38,766 nucleotides of DNA from Corallococcus terminator (GCF_003611635.1 NZ_RAVZ01000047.1:1-38766); one strand, 5' to 3'. Positions 22,186 to 30,784 are shown, counted from the first letter of the stretch. Numbers and translations are program-made. The notes: a model not told the origin generated them from the sequence alone.

Positions 22186-24876
22186 CTAACCCCCTGAACC
22201 AAAGGATCCGAAGCCGGCGACGCTGAAATTCACGCCGGCGAATTCCGGCGACTGGTTGCGCCGCAGGATCACCACCCCCTCGATGCGCCAGCAGTCACAG
22301 GCGGGTCCGTAGGACACGCCAAAGGTCTGCTGGGCAAGGGGCTGACTTTCCTGGGAAACCGGATCCTTATAGAGGGGCTGCACAAGTGCTTCGTATCGCA
22401 ACCCGAGCCCGAATCCGAGTTTGATTCGCGTACCGGCAGTGAGTGCCTGTGCCCGTTCGGTCGGAGAGGGGTCGACCTGGTCGGTGTGGGACGGCAGGGG
22501 GCGAGGTGCGTCTCCGACGAGCATGTCGATGCCCCGGCGCACGAAATCCGGGCCCTGCGCGAGCGGATCCAGCCCGCGGTCGATGGACAACTGCCTCACC
22601 GCGAGCAGGTCGTCGTAGCGCCCATAGAGCGCGTTGCCCTTGCCGTTGTCGATGGAGAAGTCGGCGCCCAACTGGGTGATGTCCCCCGTCGTGGGGTCCA
22701 TGCGCACGACGGCGCCCGCGGTGAGGACCCCGGCGCTGGCGGACAGACGCGCGAAGGTGTCTCGCAGCACGCCGCCCTGCACCGTGTCCCGGCCGGCGAC
22801 GGGGACGTGGCGGGACAAGTCGAAGCCCTGACCGATGCGCAGGCGCAAGGGTTCGCGGGTGGTGGGGCCCTTGCGCACGCGCAGCGACTGGTCCACGGCC
22901 ACCACCGCATGGAGGAAGCCGCGCACGCGGCCGTCGGACTGGAGCGGCACCGCGGCGTCCACCTCGTCGTAGATGAGGGGCACGGTGCCAGAGCCCTCCG
23001 CGCGCGCGGCGGTGAGGCCGTGGCCCCAGCCTCCGGGCACGTAGCGCAGCGTCACCGACGGGGAGAGCGTGTGGCGGTAGAGCGTGTCCTTGTCCGTGAA
23101 GGTGCGGGCCAACTGGGAGTCCAGCACCAGGTCCGCCATGGGATAGCCGCGCTGGAAGGTGCGGCCGGAGACCTCGCCCACGGCGACGTCCTGGCGCACC
23201 GACAGCGAGGGCGTCAGCCGCGCCCAGGGCCCCAGCCCATAGGAGGTGGACAGGCGCGGCAGCAACGTCACGCGGTCGCGGCCCTCGCGCTCGGTGGCGT
23301 CGAAACGGCCGTTGCCCTCCAGGTCGTCCACGGGGAGGCCGAAGAAGTCGATGTTCAGCGGCGCGGACGCCGGGCGCCAGCGGGCGTACGGCGAGAAGAG
23401 CGCGTCCCGGCCGTCGTCCGCGAAGGCGCTGCGCATGGGCGAAAGACGGCTGTACTCCACCTGCACCCCGCCCATCACGCGTCCGCCGAACAGGGGGCGC
23501 TCGGGCAGGGCCAGGGTGAGGCCCGGCAGGCGCTGGAACGTCGTGGGGCCGTGCGGATCCACGGCGACGTTGTCCGCGGTGGCCACGGCGGGAATGGTGT
23601 TCGGCTGGAAGAAGCGGAACGGGTAGCGCAGGTCCTGGCGCAGCGACACGTCCAGGCCCAGGTAGCGGTCGTCCTTGCGCTGGTACACGACGGCCGAGCT
23701 GCGCAGGTAGTTGTTGTTCTGCACCAGCAGGTCGGCGGTGAGGTCGCGCGTGTAGAAGCCGTCCGAAACGATGTACGCGTCCACCCGGTCGCGCCAGCCA
23801 TCGCCCAGGTCCTGCGTGTGCTGCCAGGACGCCTCGCCCCGGATCCCGCGCTTCTCGTCCACGTACTGCATGGGCAGGAACACGGGCGGCTCCACGCTGT
23901 GGTCATAAGGCCGGAAGAACCCGCCGGTGATGGGATCCAACCGGGGCCGCAGGTCGTAGAGGAGGCCCACCGTGGCCCGGCCCCGCGTCCGCTCACTGGG
24001 CACGTAGCGGAATTCCGTCAACAGCCGGGGCCCCTTCACGCCGTTGGGGCGCGGCTCGCGGATGGTGGCCCCGTCGGCGTCCTTGTAGACGGTGTCGATG
24101 TCGCCGCTGCCCGTGTAATAGCCGGGCGTGAAGGTCATGTCGTAGCTCTCCCCCAGCGTGAGGAAGACGGGCACCTCCAGCGCGAAGCCGTTGAGGCCGG
24201 AGTTGGCCGGGCGGGGAATCAGCAGGCCGGAGCGGCGCTCGGCCAGGGGCAGGTACAGCCACGGCAGCGCGAACACCGGCACCGAGCGCACGTACACCAC
24301 GGGCCAGGTGAGGATGGCCCGCTCGCCCATGACGACGCTGGCCTCCTTGGCCTCCACGCGCCAACTGGGCTCCCCCGGGCCGCACTGGCACGGGGTGAAG
24401 GCCAGGCCATCCACGGAGAAGGACGCCTCCCCGGTGCGGCGGATGCGCGTGCCGCTCAAGAGGACGGGCGTCTCCCCCAGCTTGCGCAGCTCGTCCGGCG
24501 TCTTCGCGGCCTGGAGGGCTTCGGGGGTGACGCCCTTCTTCTGCATGAAGAGGCCGCCCTTCACGTTGGCCTCGTTGGAGCGCAGGTCCACGCGCACGTC
24601 GTCCGCGATGGCGGCCATCATGCCGCTGACGAACATCACGTTGCCGGTGGCGGTGGCCACCTGGGTGGCCTCGCTGTACGTCACCTCGTCCGCGCGCAGG
24701 ACGTTGGGGCCGCTTCTCAGCTCGCAGTGGCCCCGCGCGGTGAGGATGTCCGACTCGTAGACGACGTAGTCGGCCGCCAGCTCCACCACCTCGCCGGTGG
24801 GCAGTTCCACCTGGGTGGCCAGCGGAATCTGGGCCGACACCAGGAGCGTCAATGCGACCGGAACGAGGAAGGTCAT
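22186..24876 (-). CDS. lptD: LPS-assembly outer-membrane protein LptD
   Basis: Outer-membrane translocon that inserts lipopolysaccharide into the outer leaflet, working with LptE. The 896-residue protein has a signal sequence (about 1-16), an N-terminal OstA/LptA-like beta-jellyroll (about 25-130; VELAADYVVYESDILTARGH, TQVATATGNVMFVSGMMAAI) and a large C-terminal beta-barrel rich in alternating Tyr/Arg/Leu strands. Possible disulfide cysteines sit at C51, C163/C165 and C860/C862, echoing the N-terminal and C-terminal cysteine pairs E. coli LptD uses for folding. ATG at 24876 has no visible ribosome-binding sequence; it lies 51 bp after the AMIN gene, with a GC-rich hairpin in the gap. LptE is not in the window. 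Confidence 0.88.
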   Translation of the reverse strand: MTFLVPVALTLLVSAQIPLATQVELPTGEVVELAADYVVYESDILTARGHCELRSGPNVLRADEVTYSEATQVATATGNVMFVSGMMAAIADDVRVDLRSNEANVKGGLFMQKKGVTPEALQAAKTPDELRKLGETPVLLSGTRIRRTGEASFSVDGLAFTPCQCGPGEPSWRVEAKEASVVMGERAILTWPVVYVRSVPVFALPWLYLPLAERRSGLLIPRPANSGLNGFALEVPVFLTLGESYDMTFTPGYYTGSGDIDTVYKDADGATIREPRPNGVKGPRLLTEFRYVPSERTRGRATVGLLYDLRPRLDPITGGFFRPYDHSVEPPVFLPMQYVDEKRGIRGEASWQHTQDLGDGWRDRVDAYIVSDGFYTRDLTADLLVQNNNYLRSSAVVYQRKDDRYLGLDVSLRQDLRYPFRFFQPNTIPAVATADNVAVDPHGPTTFQRLPGLTLALPERPLFGGRVMGGVQVEYSRLSPMRSAFADDGRDALFSPYARWRPASAPLNIDFFGLPVDDLEGNGRFDATEREGRDRVTLLPRLSTSYGLGPWARLTPSLSVRQDVAVGEVSGRTFQRGYPMADLVLDSQLARTFTDKDTLYRHTLSPSVTLRYVPGGWGHGLTAARAEGSGTVPLIYDEVDAAVPLQSDGRVRGFLHAVVAVDQSLRVRKGPTTREPLRLRIGQGFDLSRHVPVAGRDTVQGGVLRDTFARLSASAGVLTAGAVVRMDPTTGDITQLGADFSIDNGKGNALYGRYDDLLAVRQLSIDRGLDPLAQGPDFVRRGIDMLVGDAPRPLPSHTDQVDPSPTERAQALTAGTRIKLGFGLGLRYEALVQPLYKDPVSQESQPLAQQTFGVSYGPACDCWRIEGVVILRRNQSPEFAGVNFSVAGFGSFGSGG

Positions 24877-24894
24877 GCAGGGGGGCTTGGCAAG

Positions 24895-24919
24895 GGGCGC
24901 CGTGCCGGCAACGGCGCCC
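24895..24919. terminator. Perfect 9-bp hairpin between the AMIN gene and lptD
   Basis: GGGCGCCGT (24895-24903) pairs perfectly with ACGGCGCCC (24911-24919) over a 7-nt loop, nine bases past the AMIN stop codon and 18 bp before the lptD start. No T-run follows. It could partly end transcription, protect the upstream mRNA, or limit access to the lptD start. Confidence 0.4.
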
Positions 24920-24927
24920 GCCCCGTC

Positions 24928-26400
24928 CTAGCGGCCCGGACGCGGGAAGTCGAGGGTGATGAGCCCGCCGTCCTGGCGTGTCTGGTAGCGGACCCCCTGC
25001 TTCAACTGGATGACGACGCGCACGGACTGGCCCGCGGCGGCGAACGCCTCCACGCGCGACACCGCCGACGGGAAGAAGTGCGTGTCCAGGGGCAGCGTGT
25101 TGTTGGACTCCACCACGCGCGTGTTCTCCAGCTCCAGCACCACCTGGTTGCCCGACTCGCTCACCGTGTAGCGGACCGGCTCGTTGGTGCGCACGAACAC
25201 GCGGGAGCTGTCCGGCTGCTGCTGGAAGCCCACCAACGTCATCGTCTTGCGGCGCGACGACGTCTGTCCCCCGCCGCTCTCCCGCGCCGCGCTGCCCTGG
25301 CTGGCCGGCCGCGAGGGTGTCTCGCGGGACGCCACCGTCCGCTGCTGGCGGCTCGCGCGGGCCTCCTCGGCCCTCTGACGCTTCTGCTCGGCGGCGGCGG
25401 CGATGGCCTGCTGCTGCTCGTCGCGGCGGGCCTGCGCGGCGGCGCGCTTCTCCTCGGCGGCGGACTGCGCGGCGGCACGCTTCTCCTCCGCGGCGGCCTG
25501 CGTGGCGGCGCGCTTCTCCTCGGCGGCGGCCTGCGCGGCGGCGCGCTTCTGCTCCGCCGAGCTCTTCGCGGAGGCCTGGGCCTGGGCCTGCTGCTGACGC
25601 TGGGCCTCGGCGGCGGCCTGTTCGGTGGCGCGGCGCTCGTCCTCCGCGCGCTTCGCGGCCACGCGGGCGTCCTCTTCCTGGCGCTTGCGCTCGGCGACGG
25701 CGGCGGCCTCGGAGGCGCGGCGCTCCTCATCCTGGCGCTGCGATGCGAGGCGGGCCTCTTCCTGCTTCTGGCGTTCGGCGTCCGCGTCCGCCTTGGCGCG
25801 GGCGGCGGCATCGGCGGCGGCCTTCTCCTGGGCCTCCCGGTCCGCCCGGGCGGCGTCGGCGGCGGCCTTCGCGGCCTTCTCCTGCGTGTCGCGGTCCGAC
25901 GCGGCGGCGCGGGCAGCGTCCTGGGCATTGGCTCCCGTGGGGGTGTTGGTCGCGGAGGCGACCTCCGCCGTGCCCTGCGGCTGCGCGGGCGTGTTCGCGG
26001 CGACGGTCGCACCGCCCCCGCCCAGCACCTTCACCACCAGCTTGTTGCCGGAGGACTGGATGTCGGTCTCCACCTCGCGCTCGTAGCCGATGAGGATGCG
26101 CGCGATGGAGGCGGACTCGGTGCCGTACGTGGCGGTGCGGATGCCGGTGACGGTGCCGTTGCCCACCGGCTGCTCTTCGTCCACGCCCTGGAAGACGGCG
26201 CCGGACACGTCCAGCACCAGCCGCGGGGGGTCCGTCATGGTGAAGCTGTTGAAGTCCGGCTTCTTGCTGCCGGTAATCTCCACCGTGCCACCATTCACGG
26301 TGATGCTGGTGATGGTGTTGAGGTCCGCAGCCGGCTGCTGCGCCAGCGCCACCAGGGGCACGAGCATCCATCCGAGCAGCGACACCGCCAAGGCCTTCAT
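24928..26400 (-). CDS. Exported AMIN-domain protein with a long Ala/Glu/Arg-rich repeat region
   Basis: A 490-residue envelope protein with a signal peptide (MKALAVSLLGWMLVPLVALA), then an AMIN domain (about 27-120; TSITVNGGTVEITGS, PPRLVLDVSGAVFQGV). A ~230-residue Ala/Glu/Arg/Gln-rich predicted coiled coil (about 145-375) follows, then a second AMIN-like beta domain (about 395-490; VFVRTNEPVRYTVSESGNQV, VRVVIQLKQGVRY). AMIN domains bind peptidoglycan and target proteins such as AmiC and secretins to the cell wall, so this looks like a wall-spanning tether. The start is fixed by the signal peptide and a GGGAG sequence upstream. It has its own promoter and probably reads into lptD. No catalytic domain is present. 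Confidence 0.85.
   Translation of the reverse strand: MKALAVSLLGWMLVPLVALAQQPAADLNTITSITVNGGTVEITGSKKPDFNSFTMTDPPRLVLDVSGAVFQGVDEEQPVGNGTVTGIRTATYGTESASIARILIGYEREVETDIQSSGNKLVVKVLGGGGATVAANTPAQPQGTAEVASATNTPTGANAQDAARAAASDRDTQEKAAKAAADAARADREAQEKAAADAAARAKADADAERQKQEEARLASQRQDEERRASEAAAVAERKRQEEDARVAAKRAEDERRATEQAAAEAQRQQQAQAQASAKSSAEQKRAAAQAAAEEKRAATQAAAEEKRAAAQSAAEEKRAAAQARRDEQQQAIAAAAEQKRQRAEEARASRQQRTVASRETPSRPASQGSAARESGGGQTSSRRKTMTLVGFQQQPDSSRVFVRTNEPVRYTVSESGNQVVLELENTRVVESNNTLPLDTHFFPSAVSRVEAFAAAGQSVRVVIQLKQGVRYQTRQDGGLITLDFPRPGR
25424..25555 (-). repeat. Four tandem 33-bp repeats encoding 11-residue units
   Basis: Within the AMIN-protein gene, about 132 bp repeat a 33-bp unit four times with few changes. 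They encode residues about 282-325 as EQKRAAAQAAA, EEKRAATQAAA, EEKRAAAQSAA and EEKRAAAQARR. An 11-residue (hendecad) period favours a straight or slightly right-handed coiled coil and can vary in copy number by slippage. Confidence 0.75.
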
Positions 26401-26435
26401 CGACCACTCCCGTTGCCGTACGACAGAGGCGCGCG

Positions 26436-26463
26436 AAATTAGCACGCAGCCGGGAGGCTCCAA
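26436..26463 (-). promoter_or_regulatory. Promoter of the AMIN-protein/lptD operon
   Basis: On the minus strand, TTGGAG (26458-26463) and TAATTT (26436-26441) are separated by 16 bp. The predicted start near 26429 gives a leader of about 29 nt with GGGAG before the ATG at 26400. Confidence 0.5.
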
Positions 26464-26492
26464 CTTTTCAGGCCGGTGGGAACGTCCGCGCT

Positions 26493-27764
26493 TCAACGCA
26501 AGCGCGGCAGCGTGGGCGAGCGCGTGCGGTGCGTGCGTGTGTATTCAATGAGATTCTTGATGTCGTAGCAGATCTGCCGGATGTCGTGCCCCATCGTCAG
26601 CTCGACGTGGCTGTTGCCCTTCACCGGCCGCCACAGCAGGTACTCGCTCTTCGCCGCGCGATACACGCTGCGGGTGGACTCCACGGACGCCAGCGGGTCC
26701 ATGTCCCCGAAGATGATGGCCATGGGGATTTCAATCTTCCCGAAGCCGCGCTTGAAGTCGTAGTCCGTGCGGTAGCAGACCATCTCGCCCCGGCGGATCC
26801 ACCGGGCGAACTGTTCAATCACCTTGCGCGGCTCGCGCTCGCCGCCCTCGCGCAAGAGCCACCGGATGTCGTCGCGGCTGACGCGTTCGGTGTTGATGAG
26901 CCGGTTCAGCTTGCGCGTGAAACGCTGATACAGCTTCGAATCATCCGCCTGCGCAATCTGTCGTTCCACGAACTTCAGCACGATGTCCACCGGCACCGCG
27001 TTGAACACGAGCGACTTCGGCGTGTCCGGCGCCAGGCGCTTCTGGAGCGCCGGGCTGAAGGCCCCTGCCCCCTTCGACAGGAGCGAGCGTCCGAACGAAC
27101 TCGCGCGGCGATTCAGGTTCACGCCGCCCAGCGCCATGTCCACCGCGCTCGCCAGGAGCGGCGAGCCGTGCGCCAGCATGCGCAGCAGCATGAACCCGCG
27201 CCCCAGGTCCGCGGGGGCGCCAATGGTGATGAGCCCCTCGAAGTCGTCGTGGATGCCGGCGTAGCCGTAGCCCAGCATGCCGCCCATGGAGTGGCCGCAG
27301 TAGAAGACGCGCTCGCGGCGGGTGATGCGCTTCACGCCGGAGACAGCCGCGGGCAGGTCGTAGAGGAAGTAGCTGTCCAGGTCCCAGCCGTAGTCCAGGT
27401 CCGTGGGAAGCGGGCGCTTGAAGCGCTCGGCGCGCTCCTTCTGGAAGGCGATGGAGCTCTTGCCGTGCCCGCGCAGCTCCAGGATGTGGATGTCCACGCC
27501 GAAGAAGAGCAGGTTCTTGACGAACTGGCCGCTGGTCCACGTGTGCCGGTTCTGGGAGAAGCCGTGCACGAGCAGCAGCGGCTCACCGAACAGCGGCTGC
27601 GCGAACGCCTGTTTCACCGGCCGGTAGCGCGTGATGACGAGCGACCATCCGTCCGCCGTCTCCACCACGTAGTTCGTCTTTGAGTACAGCGCCCGAAAGT
27701 CGACTTCATCGACGGTGGGCATCGGAGGGCCGGGTAGGGCCGATCTCCAGTCCGGCAGGCGCAT
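26493..27764 (-). CDS. Alpha/beta-fold hydrolase
   Basis: Cytoplasmic hydrolase of 423 residues. LLLVHGFSQNRHTW (oxyanion region) is near residue 64, the nucleophile Ser is in the elbow GHSMGGMLGYGYAG, an acid Asp in IIFGDMDPLASVES, and the catalytic His in GNSHVELTMG, so the triad is complete. An inserted ~140-residue lid-like region (LNRRASSFGRSLLSKGAGAF onward) separates the elbow from the acid. DGWSLVITRYRP at the N-terminus resembles lysosomal-acid-lipase-like enzymes. The substrate is unknown, perhaps a lipid ester. ATG at 27764 lacks a ribosome-binding sequence but has a -10 element only six bases upstream. It lies 39 bp after folC with its own promoter. Confidence 0.88.
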   Translation of the reverse strand: MRLPDWRSALPGPPMPTVDEVDFRALYSKTNYVVETADGWSLVITRYRPVKQAFAQPLFGEPLLLVHGFSQNRHTWTSGQFVKNLLFFGVDIHILELRGHGKSSIAFQKERAERFKRPLPTDLDYGWDLDSYFLYDLPAAVSGVKRITRRERVFYCGHSMGGMLGYGYAGIHDDFEGLITIGAPADLGRGFMLLRMLAHGSPLLASAVDMALGGVNLNRRASSFGRSLLSKGAGAFSPALQKRLAPDTPKSLVFNAVPVDIVLKFVERQIAQADDSKLYQRFTRKLNRLINTERVSRDDIRWLLREGGEREPRKVIEQFARWIRRGEMVCYRTDYDFKRGFGKIEIPMAIIFGDMDPLASVESTRSVYRAAKSEYLLWRPVKGNSHVELTMGHDIRQICYDIKNLIEYTRTHRTRSPTLPRLR

Positions 27765-27770
27765 GTCTCA

Positions 27771-27799
27771 AAGTTACTGCCGCTGCTGCATTGCGCCAA
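27771..27799 (-). promoter_or_regulatory. Promoter of the alpha/beta hydrolase gene (leaderless)
   Basis: On the minus strand, TTGGCG (27794-27799) and TAACTT (27771-27776) are separated by 17 bp. The ATG follows the -10 element by six bases, so the seventh base, the expected start, is the A of the ATG. Confidence 0.55.
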
Positions 27800-27803
27800 G
27801 GTT

Positions 27804-29087
27804 TCACGCGAGCAATCGCTTCACCGCGCCCACCAGGAACAATGAGCCTGTACAAAGGACCCATCCTTCCGGGCTGCCGTCAGCATCGACCCGGGCACCC
27901 GCGAGGGCATCCTCCAGGGAGGCATGGGCGACGACCCGTGAACACAAGGCCCGCGCTTCGTCGGTGTATCGCTCCGGTGCGAGCGAGCGCGGCGTGTCCA
28001 GCGGCGTGAGGTGGACGGAGGTCGCCAGGGGAAACAGGGCCCGCATCATCGGTCCCCGGTCCTTGTCCGCCACCACCCCGAAGACGAGGTGCAGGGGACG
28101 CCCCGCGTAGAGGGCCTCCAGGGCTTCCAGCAACACCGCCACCCCCGCCGGGTTGTGGGCGCCATCCACCACCACCGAAGGCTGCGTGGCCACCTCCTCC
28201 AGCCGTCCGGGCCAGCGGGCCGTGGCCAGCCCCACGCGGGCGGCCTCCGGCGTCACGGCGACGCCCCTCGCATGGAGGGCTTCCAGGCAGGCCAGGGCCA
28301 CCGCCGCGTTCTGACGCTGGTAGGGCCCGCGCAAGGAGAGCGTCAGGTCACCGAGCGACCAGGCAAGCCCCCGGTACGCCAGCCTGCCGTCGTCCTGGAC
28401 CTCCAGGCCGAAGTCGCGGCCCTCCACGTGGACCGGCACGCCCAGTTGCTCCGCCCGGCGCAGGAGCGCGTCCATCGCCTCCGGGTCCTGCCTGGAGAGC
28501 ACCACCGGCACGCCGGGCTTGAAGATGCCCGCCTTCTCCCCCGCGATCTCCCGGAGCGTGTGGCCCAGGTACTCCATGTGGTCGAAGGACACGGGGGTGA
28601 CGCAGGTGACGACGGGGTTCGCGGCGTTGGTGGCGTCAAGCCGTCCGCCCAGGCCCGTCTCCAGGACGGCCACGTCCACGCGCTCCCGCGAGAAGTGCCA
28701 GAGGGCGACCACGGTGCCGAACTCGAAGTACGTCATCGGGTCCGTCCGCGCGGAGGGGTAGCGCTCCAGCACCTCCAGGATGCGCTGTCCGAAGACGTCG
28801 TCCGGGATGTCCTCGCCCGCCACGCGGATGCGCTCGTTGACGCGGACGAGGTGCGGCGACGTGTAGAGCCCCACCCGGTGGCCCGCGGCTTCGAGCGCGC
28901 GCGCCACGAAGGCGCAGGTGCTGCCCTTGCCGTTGGTGCCGGCGACGTGCAGCGCCGGGTAGTCGCGCTCCGGATGGTCCAGCGCCGCGAGCGCGTCCTT
29001 CACCCGCTCCAGGCCCAGCTTGATGCCGGAGGGGTTGAGCGCCTGGAAGAAGCGCAGGGCCTCCTCGGGGGTACTGGGCGCGTCCAT
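27804..29087 (-). CDS. folC: Bifunctional folylpolyglutamate synthase/dihydrofolate synthase
   Basis: Adds L-glutamate to dihydropteroate and to folates using ATP. The 427-residue protein has the ATP-binding P-loop HVAGTNGKGSTCAFV near residue 50 and the following LYTSPHLVRVNERI segment. It also has VAVLETGLGGRLDATNA near 148, SFDHMEYLG near 172, VVDGAHNPAG near 310 and LHLVFGVVADKDR near 335, all typical of FolC. ATG at 29087 lies 19 bp after the accD stop. The accD-folC order is a common bacterial arrangement, and both probably share the accD promoter. Confidence 0.96.
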   Translation of the reverse strand: MDAPSTPEEALRFFQALNPSGIKLGLERVKDALAALDHPERDYPALHVAGTNGKGSTCAFVARALEAAGHRVGLYTSPHLVRVNERIRVAGEDIPDDVFGQRILEVLERYPSARTDPMTYFEFGTVVALWHFSRERVDVAVLETGLGGRLDATNAANPVVTCVTPVSFDHMEYLGHTLREIAGEKAGIFKPGVPVVLSRQDPEAMDALLRRAEQLGVPVHVEGRDFGLEVQDDGRLAYRGLAWSLGDLTLSLRGPYQRQNAAVALACLEALHARGVAVTPEAARVGLATARWPGRLEEVATQPSVVVDGAHNPAGVAVLLEALEALYAGRPLHLVFGVVADKDRGPMMRALFPLATSVHLTPLDTPRSLAPERYTDEARALCSRVVAHASLEDALAGARVDADGSPEGWVLCTGSLFLVGAVKRLLA

Positions 29088-29106
29088 GGCGTTCGGTGAA
29101 ACCGCC

Positions 29107-29958
29107 CTACCCCAGCAGGCCGAAGAGCTGGCCCAGCTTCGTGCGCAGCTCCTTGCGGTGGATGATGGCGTCGATCATCCCGTGGTCCAGCAGGAACTCC
29201 GAGCGCTGGAAGCCCTCCGGGAGCTTCTGGCGGATGGTCTGCTCGATGACGCGCGGGCCCGCGAAGCCGATGAGGGCGTGCGGCTCCGCGAGGATGACGT
29301 CGCCCAACCAGGAGAAGGACGCGGCCACGCCGCCGGTGGTGGGGTTGAGCATCACCGACACGTACGGCTTGCCGCTGTTGCGGAAGCGCGCGATGGCCGC
29401 GGACGTCTTCGCCATCTGCATCAGGGAGAAGATGCCCTCCTGCATGCGCGCGCCGCCGGACGCGGAGAACACCAGCGCGGGGCACTTGAGCTCGTAGGCG
29501 CGCTCGAACACGCGCGTCACCTTCTCGCCCACCACCGAGCCCATGGAGCCGCCCATGAACTCGAAGAGGAAGCAGCCCACGGAGACCTGGTGGCCCTCGA
29601 TGCGGCCCACGCCGGAGATGAACGCGTCGTTCTCATCCAGGTTCTTGCGCGTGGACTTCAGCCGGTCCTTGTACTTCTTGGTGTCGCTGAAGCCGAGCGG
29701 GTCCAACGGCTCCAGCTCCTTGTCGAACTCCTCGAAGGAGTCCGGATCCAGCGTTGCCGCCAGCCGCGAGCGCGCCGTCCAGGCGTGGTGGTGTTCGCAG
29801 TGCGGACACACCATCCAGTTCTTCTCCAGCTCCTGACGGTAGATGATCTCGTCGCAGCTCTCGCACTTGGCCCACAGGCCCTGCATGCGGGAGGGCTGGG
29901 GCTCGGCGACAGGCTCGGGATCGACGGCGATGCGGGGCTTCTTGGAGAACCAGGCCAT
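29107..29958 (-). CDS. accD: Acetyl-CoA carboxylase carboxyltransferase subunit beta
   Basis: With AccA, transfers carboxyl from biotin to acetyl-CoA to make malonyl-CoA for fatty-acid synthesis. The 283-residue protein has the N-terminal zinc ribbon C32, C35, C51, C54. The carboxyltransferase domain follows, with RIEGHQVSVGCFLFEFMGGS, the oxyanion segment PALVFSASGGARMQEG, TTGGVAASFSWLGDV and EPHALIGFAGPRVIEQTI. ATG at 29958 has no ribosome-binding sequence and lies 11 bases after a -10 element. It heads the accD-folC unit. It is 69 bp from the upstream phosphodiesterase gene and has its own promoter. Confidence 0.97.
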   Translation of the reverse strand: MAWFSKKPRIAVDPEPVAEPQPSRMQGLWAKCESCDEIIYRQELEKNWMVCPHCEHHHAWTARSRLAATLDPDSFEEFDKELEPLDPLGFSDTKKYKDRLKSTRKNLDENDAFISGVGRIEGHQVSVGCFLFEFMGGSMGSVVGEKVTRVFERAYELKCPALVFSASGGARMQEGIFSLMQMAKTSAAIARFRNSGKPYVSVMLNPTTGGVAASFSWLGDVILAEPHALIGFAGPRVIEQTIRQKLPEGFQRSEFLLDHGMIDAIIHRKELRTKLGQLFGLLG

Positions 29959-29969
29959 GAGGGCGCCAG

Positions 29970-29998
29970 GGGTTAGTCCGCCCGCCGACAGCCGTCAA
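29970..29998 (-). promoter_or_regulatory. Promoter of accD-folC (nearly leaderless)
   Basis: On the minus strand, TTGACG (29993-29998) and TAACCC (29970-29975) are separated by 17 bp. The predicted start is about 4-6 bases before the accD ATG (29958), leaving no room for a Shine-Dalgarno sequence, and none is seen. Confidence 0.6.
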
Positions 29999-30027
29999 TA
30001 CCTCCGTACGGCGCGCTGCGGCACGAC

Positions 30028-30783
30028 CTAGAACTGGAAGGTCTCCCCCAGCTCCAGGACGTTCACCGGCAGTGGGGCCAGCTCCTTCTTGAGCTGGGGG
30101 ATGAAGGCGGGCTTCAGGTGGTAGAGCATCACCTGGGCGCCGTTGCGGTCGAACTTGCGCAGCTCCGAGCCCACGGTGGCCGGCGTCAGGTGGCCGGAGA
30201 TGTCCGCCAGGGCCTGGAGGCTGTTGGGGAAGCTGGCTTCCAAGAGCAGCGCCTTCAGGTTCTTCGTGGCGTTGAGCGCCTTCCACAGCTTGTCGGTGGG
30301 ACCGGTGTCGCCGCTCATCGCGAGGGAGGACTTCCCGTCGGAGATGATGAAGGCGCACGACTCCACCGGGTGGCTCACCGGCACGCTCCTCACGGTGTAG
30401 GGGCCTACCTGGAAGGTGCTGCCGGCGCGGAAGGTCTTGATGGCCAGGACGGGCTTGGCGCGCGTGGGGATGCGGGTGAAGTCCGGCCACAGGGCGTTGT
30501 TGAACATGTTCTCGCGCAGCGCCCTGGCGCACTCGCGGGAGGCATGGATGGTGACGGGCTTGTCGCGCCGGCCGATGACGAGGTCGGCCAGCAGCGGCAG
30601 GTCCTTCACATGGTCGAAGTGGCTGTGGCCGACGAGGATGTCGTCGACCTTGCAGAGCTGCTCCAGCGACAGCGTCCCGGTGAGTGCTCCCGCGTCGAGC
30701 GCGAGCACGTCATCCACGAGGAAGCAGGTGCTCCTGCACGTGGGAAGCTCGCCGCCGTGGCACCCGAGGACTTGCAGCTTCAC
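30028..30783 (-). CDS. Class II 3',5'-cyclic-nucleotide phosphodiesterase (metallo-beta-lactamase fold)
   Basis: Predicted to hydrolyse cAMP or a related cyclic nucleotide. The 251-residue protein starts [14 protein letters not shown] and has [13 protein letters not shown], the di-metal motif H53-S-H55-F-D57-H58 in [18 protein letters not shown], further ligand segments SVPVSHPVE and MSGDTGPTD, and SGHLTP near 195, matching the PDEase_II layout rather than a general lactamase. The motif departs from the family signature at one place (Phe for Leu after HSH). The start is GTG at 30783, one base after the stop of the Crp/Fnr gene, so the two are almost certainly coexpressed. Another MBL-fold activity cannot be excluded. 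Confidence 0.85.
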   Translation of the reverse strand: MKLQVLGCHGGELPTCRSTCFLVDDVLALDAGALTGTLSLEQLCKVDDILVGHSHFDHVKDLPLLADLVIGRRDKPVTIHASRECARALRENMFNNALWPDFTRIPTRAKPVLAIKTFRAGSTFQVGPYTVRSVPVSHPVESCAFIISDGKSSLAMSGDTGPTDKLWKALNATKNLKALLLEASFPNSLQALADISGHLTPATVGSELRKFDRNGAQVMLYHLKPAFIPQLKKELAPLPVNVLELGETFQF

Positions 30784-30784
30784 G

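Noticed and set aside
22122-22202. An extended start for the XRE regulator at 22202
   Set aside because: The extra 27 residues would overlap the end of lptD and have no ribosome-binding sequence, whereas GTG at 22121 has AGGAG and fits the family N-terminus.
25380-25960. A possible CRISPR-like or satellite array in repetitive DNA
   Set aside because: The repeats are in frame inside a coding region and encode an Ala/Glu/Arg coiled coil; there are no unique spacers.
22486-26442. A 1318-codon open frame on the plus strand
   Set aside because: It lies antisense to lptD and the AMIN gene, which have clear domains. Its protein is low-complexity Arg/Gly/Ala/His, the usual result of GC-rich third positions read from the other strand.
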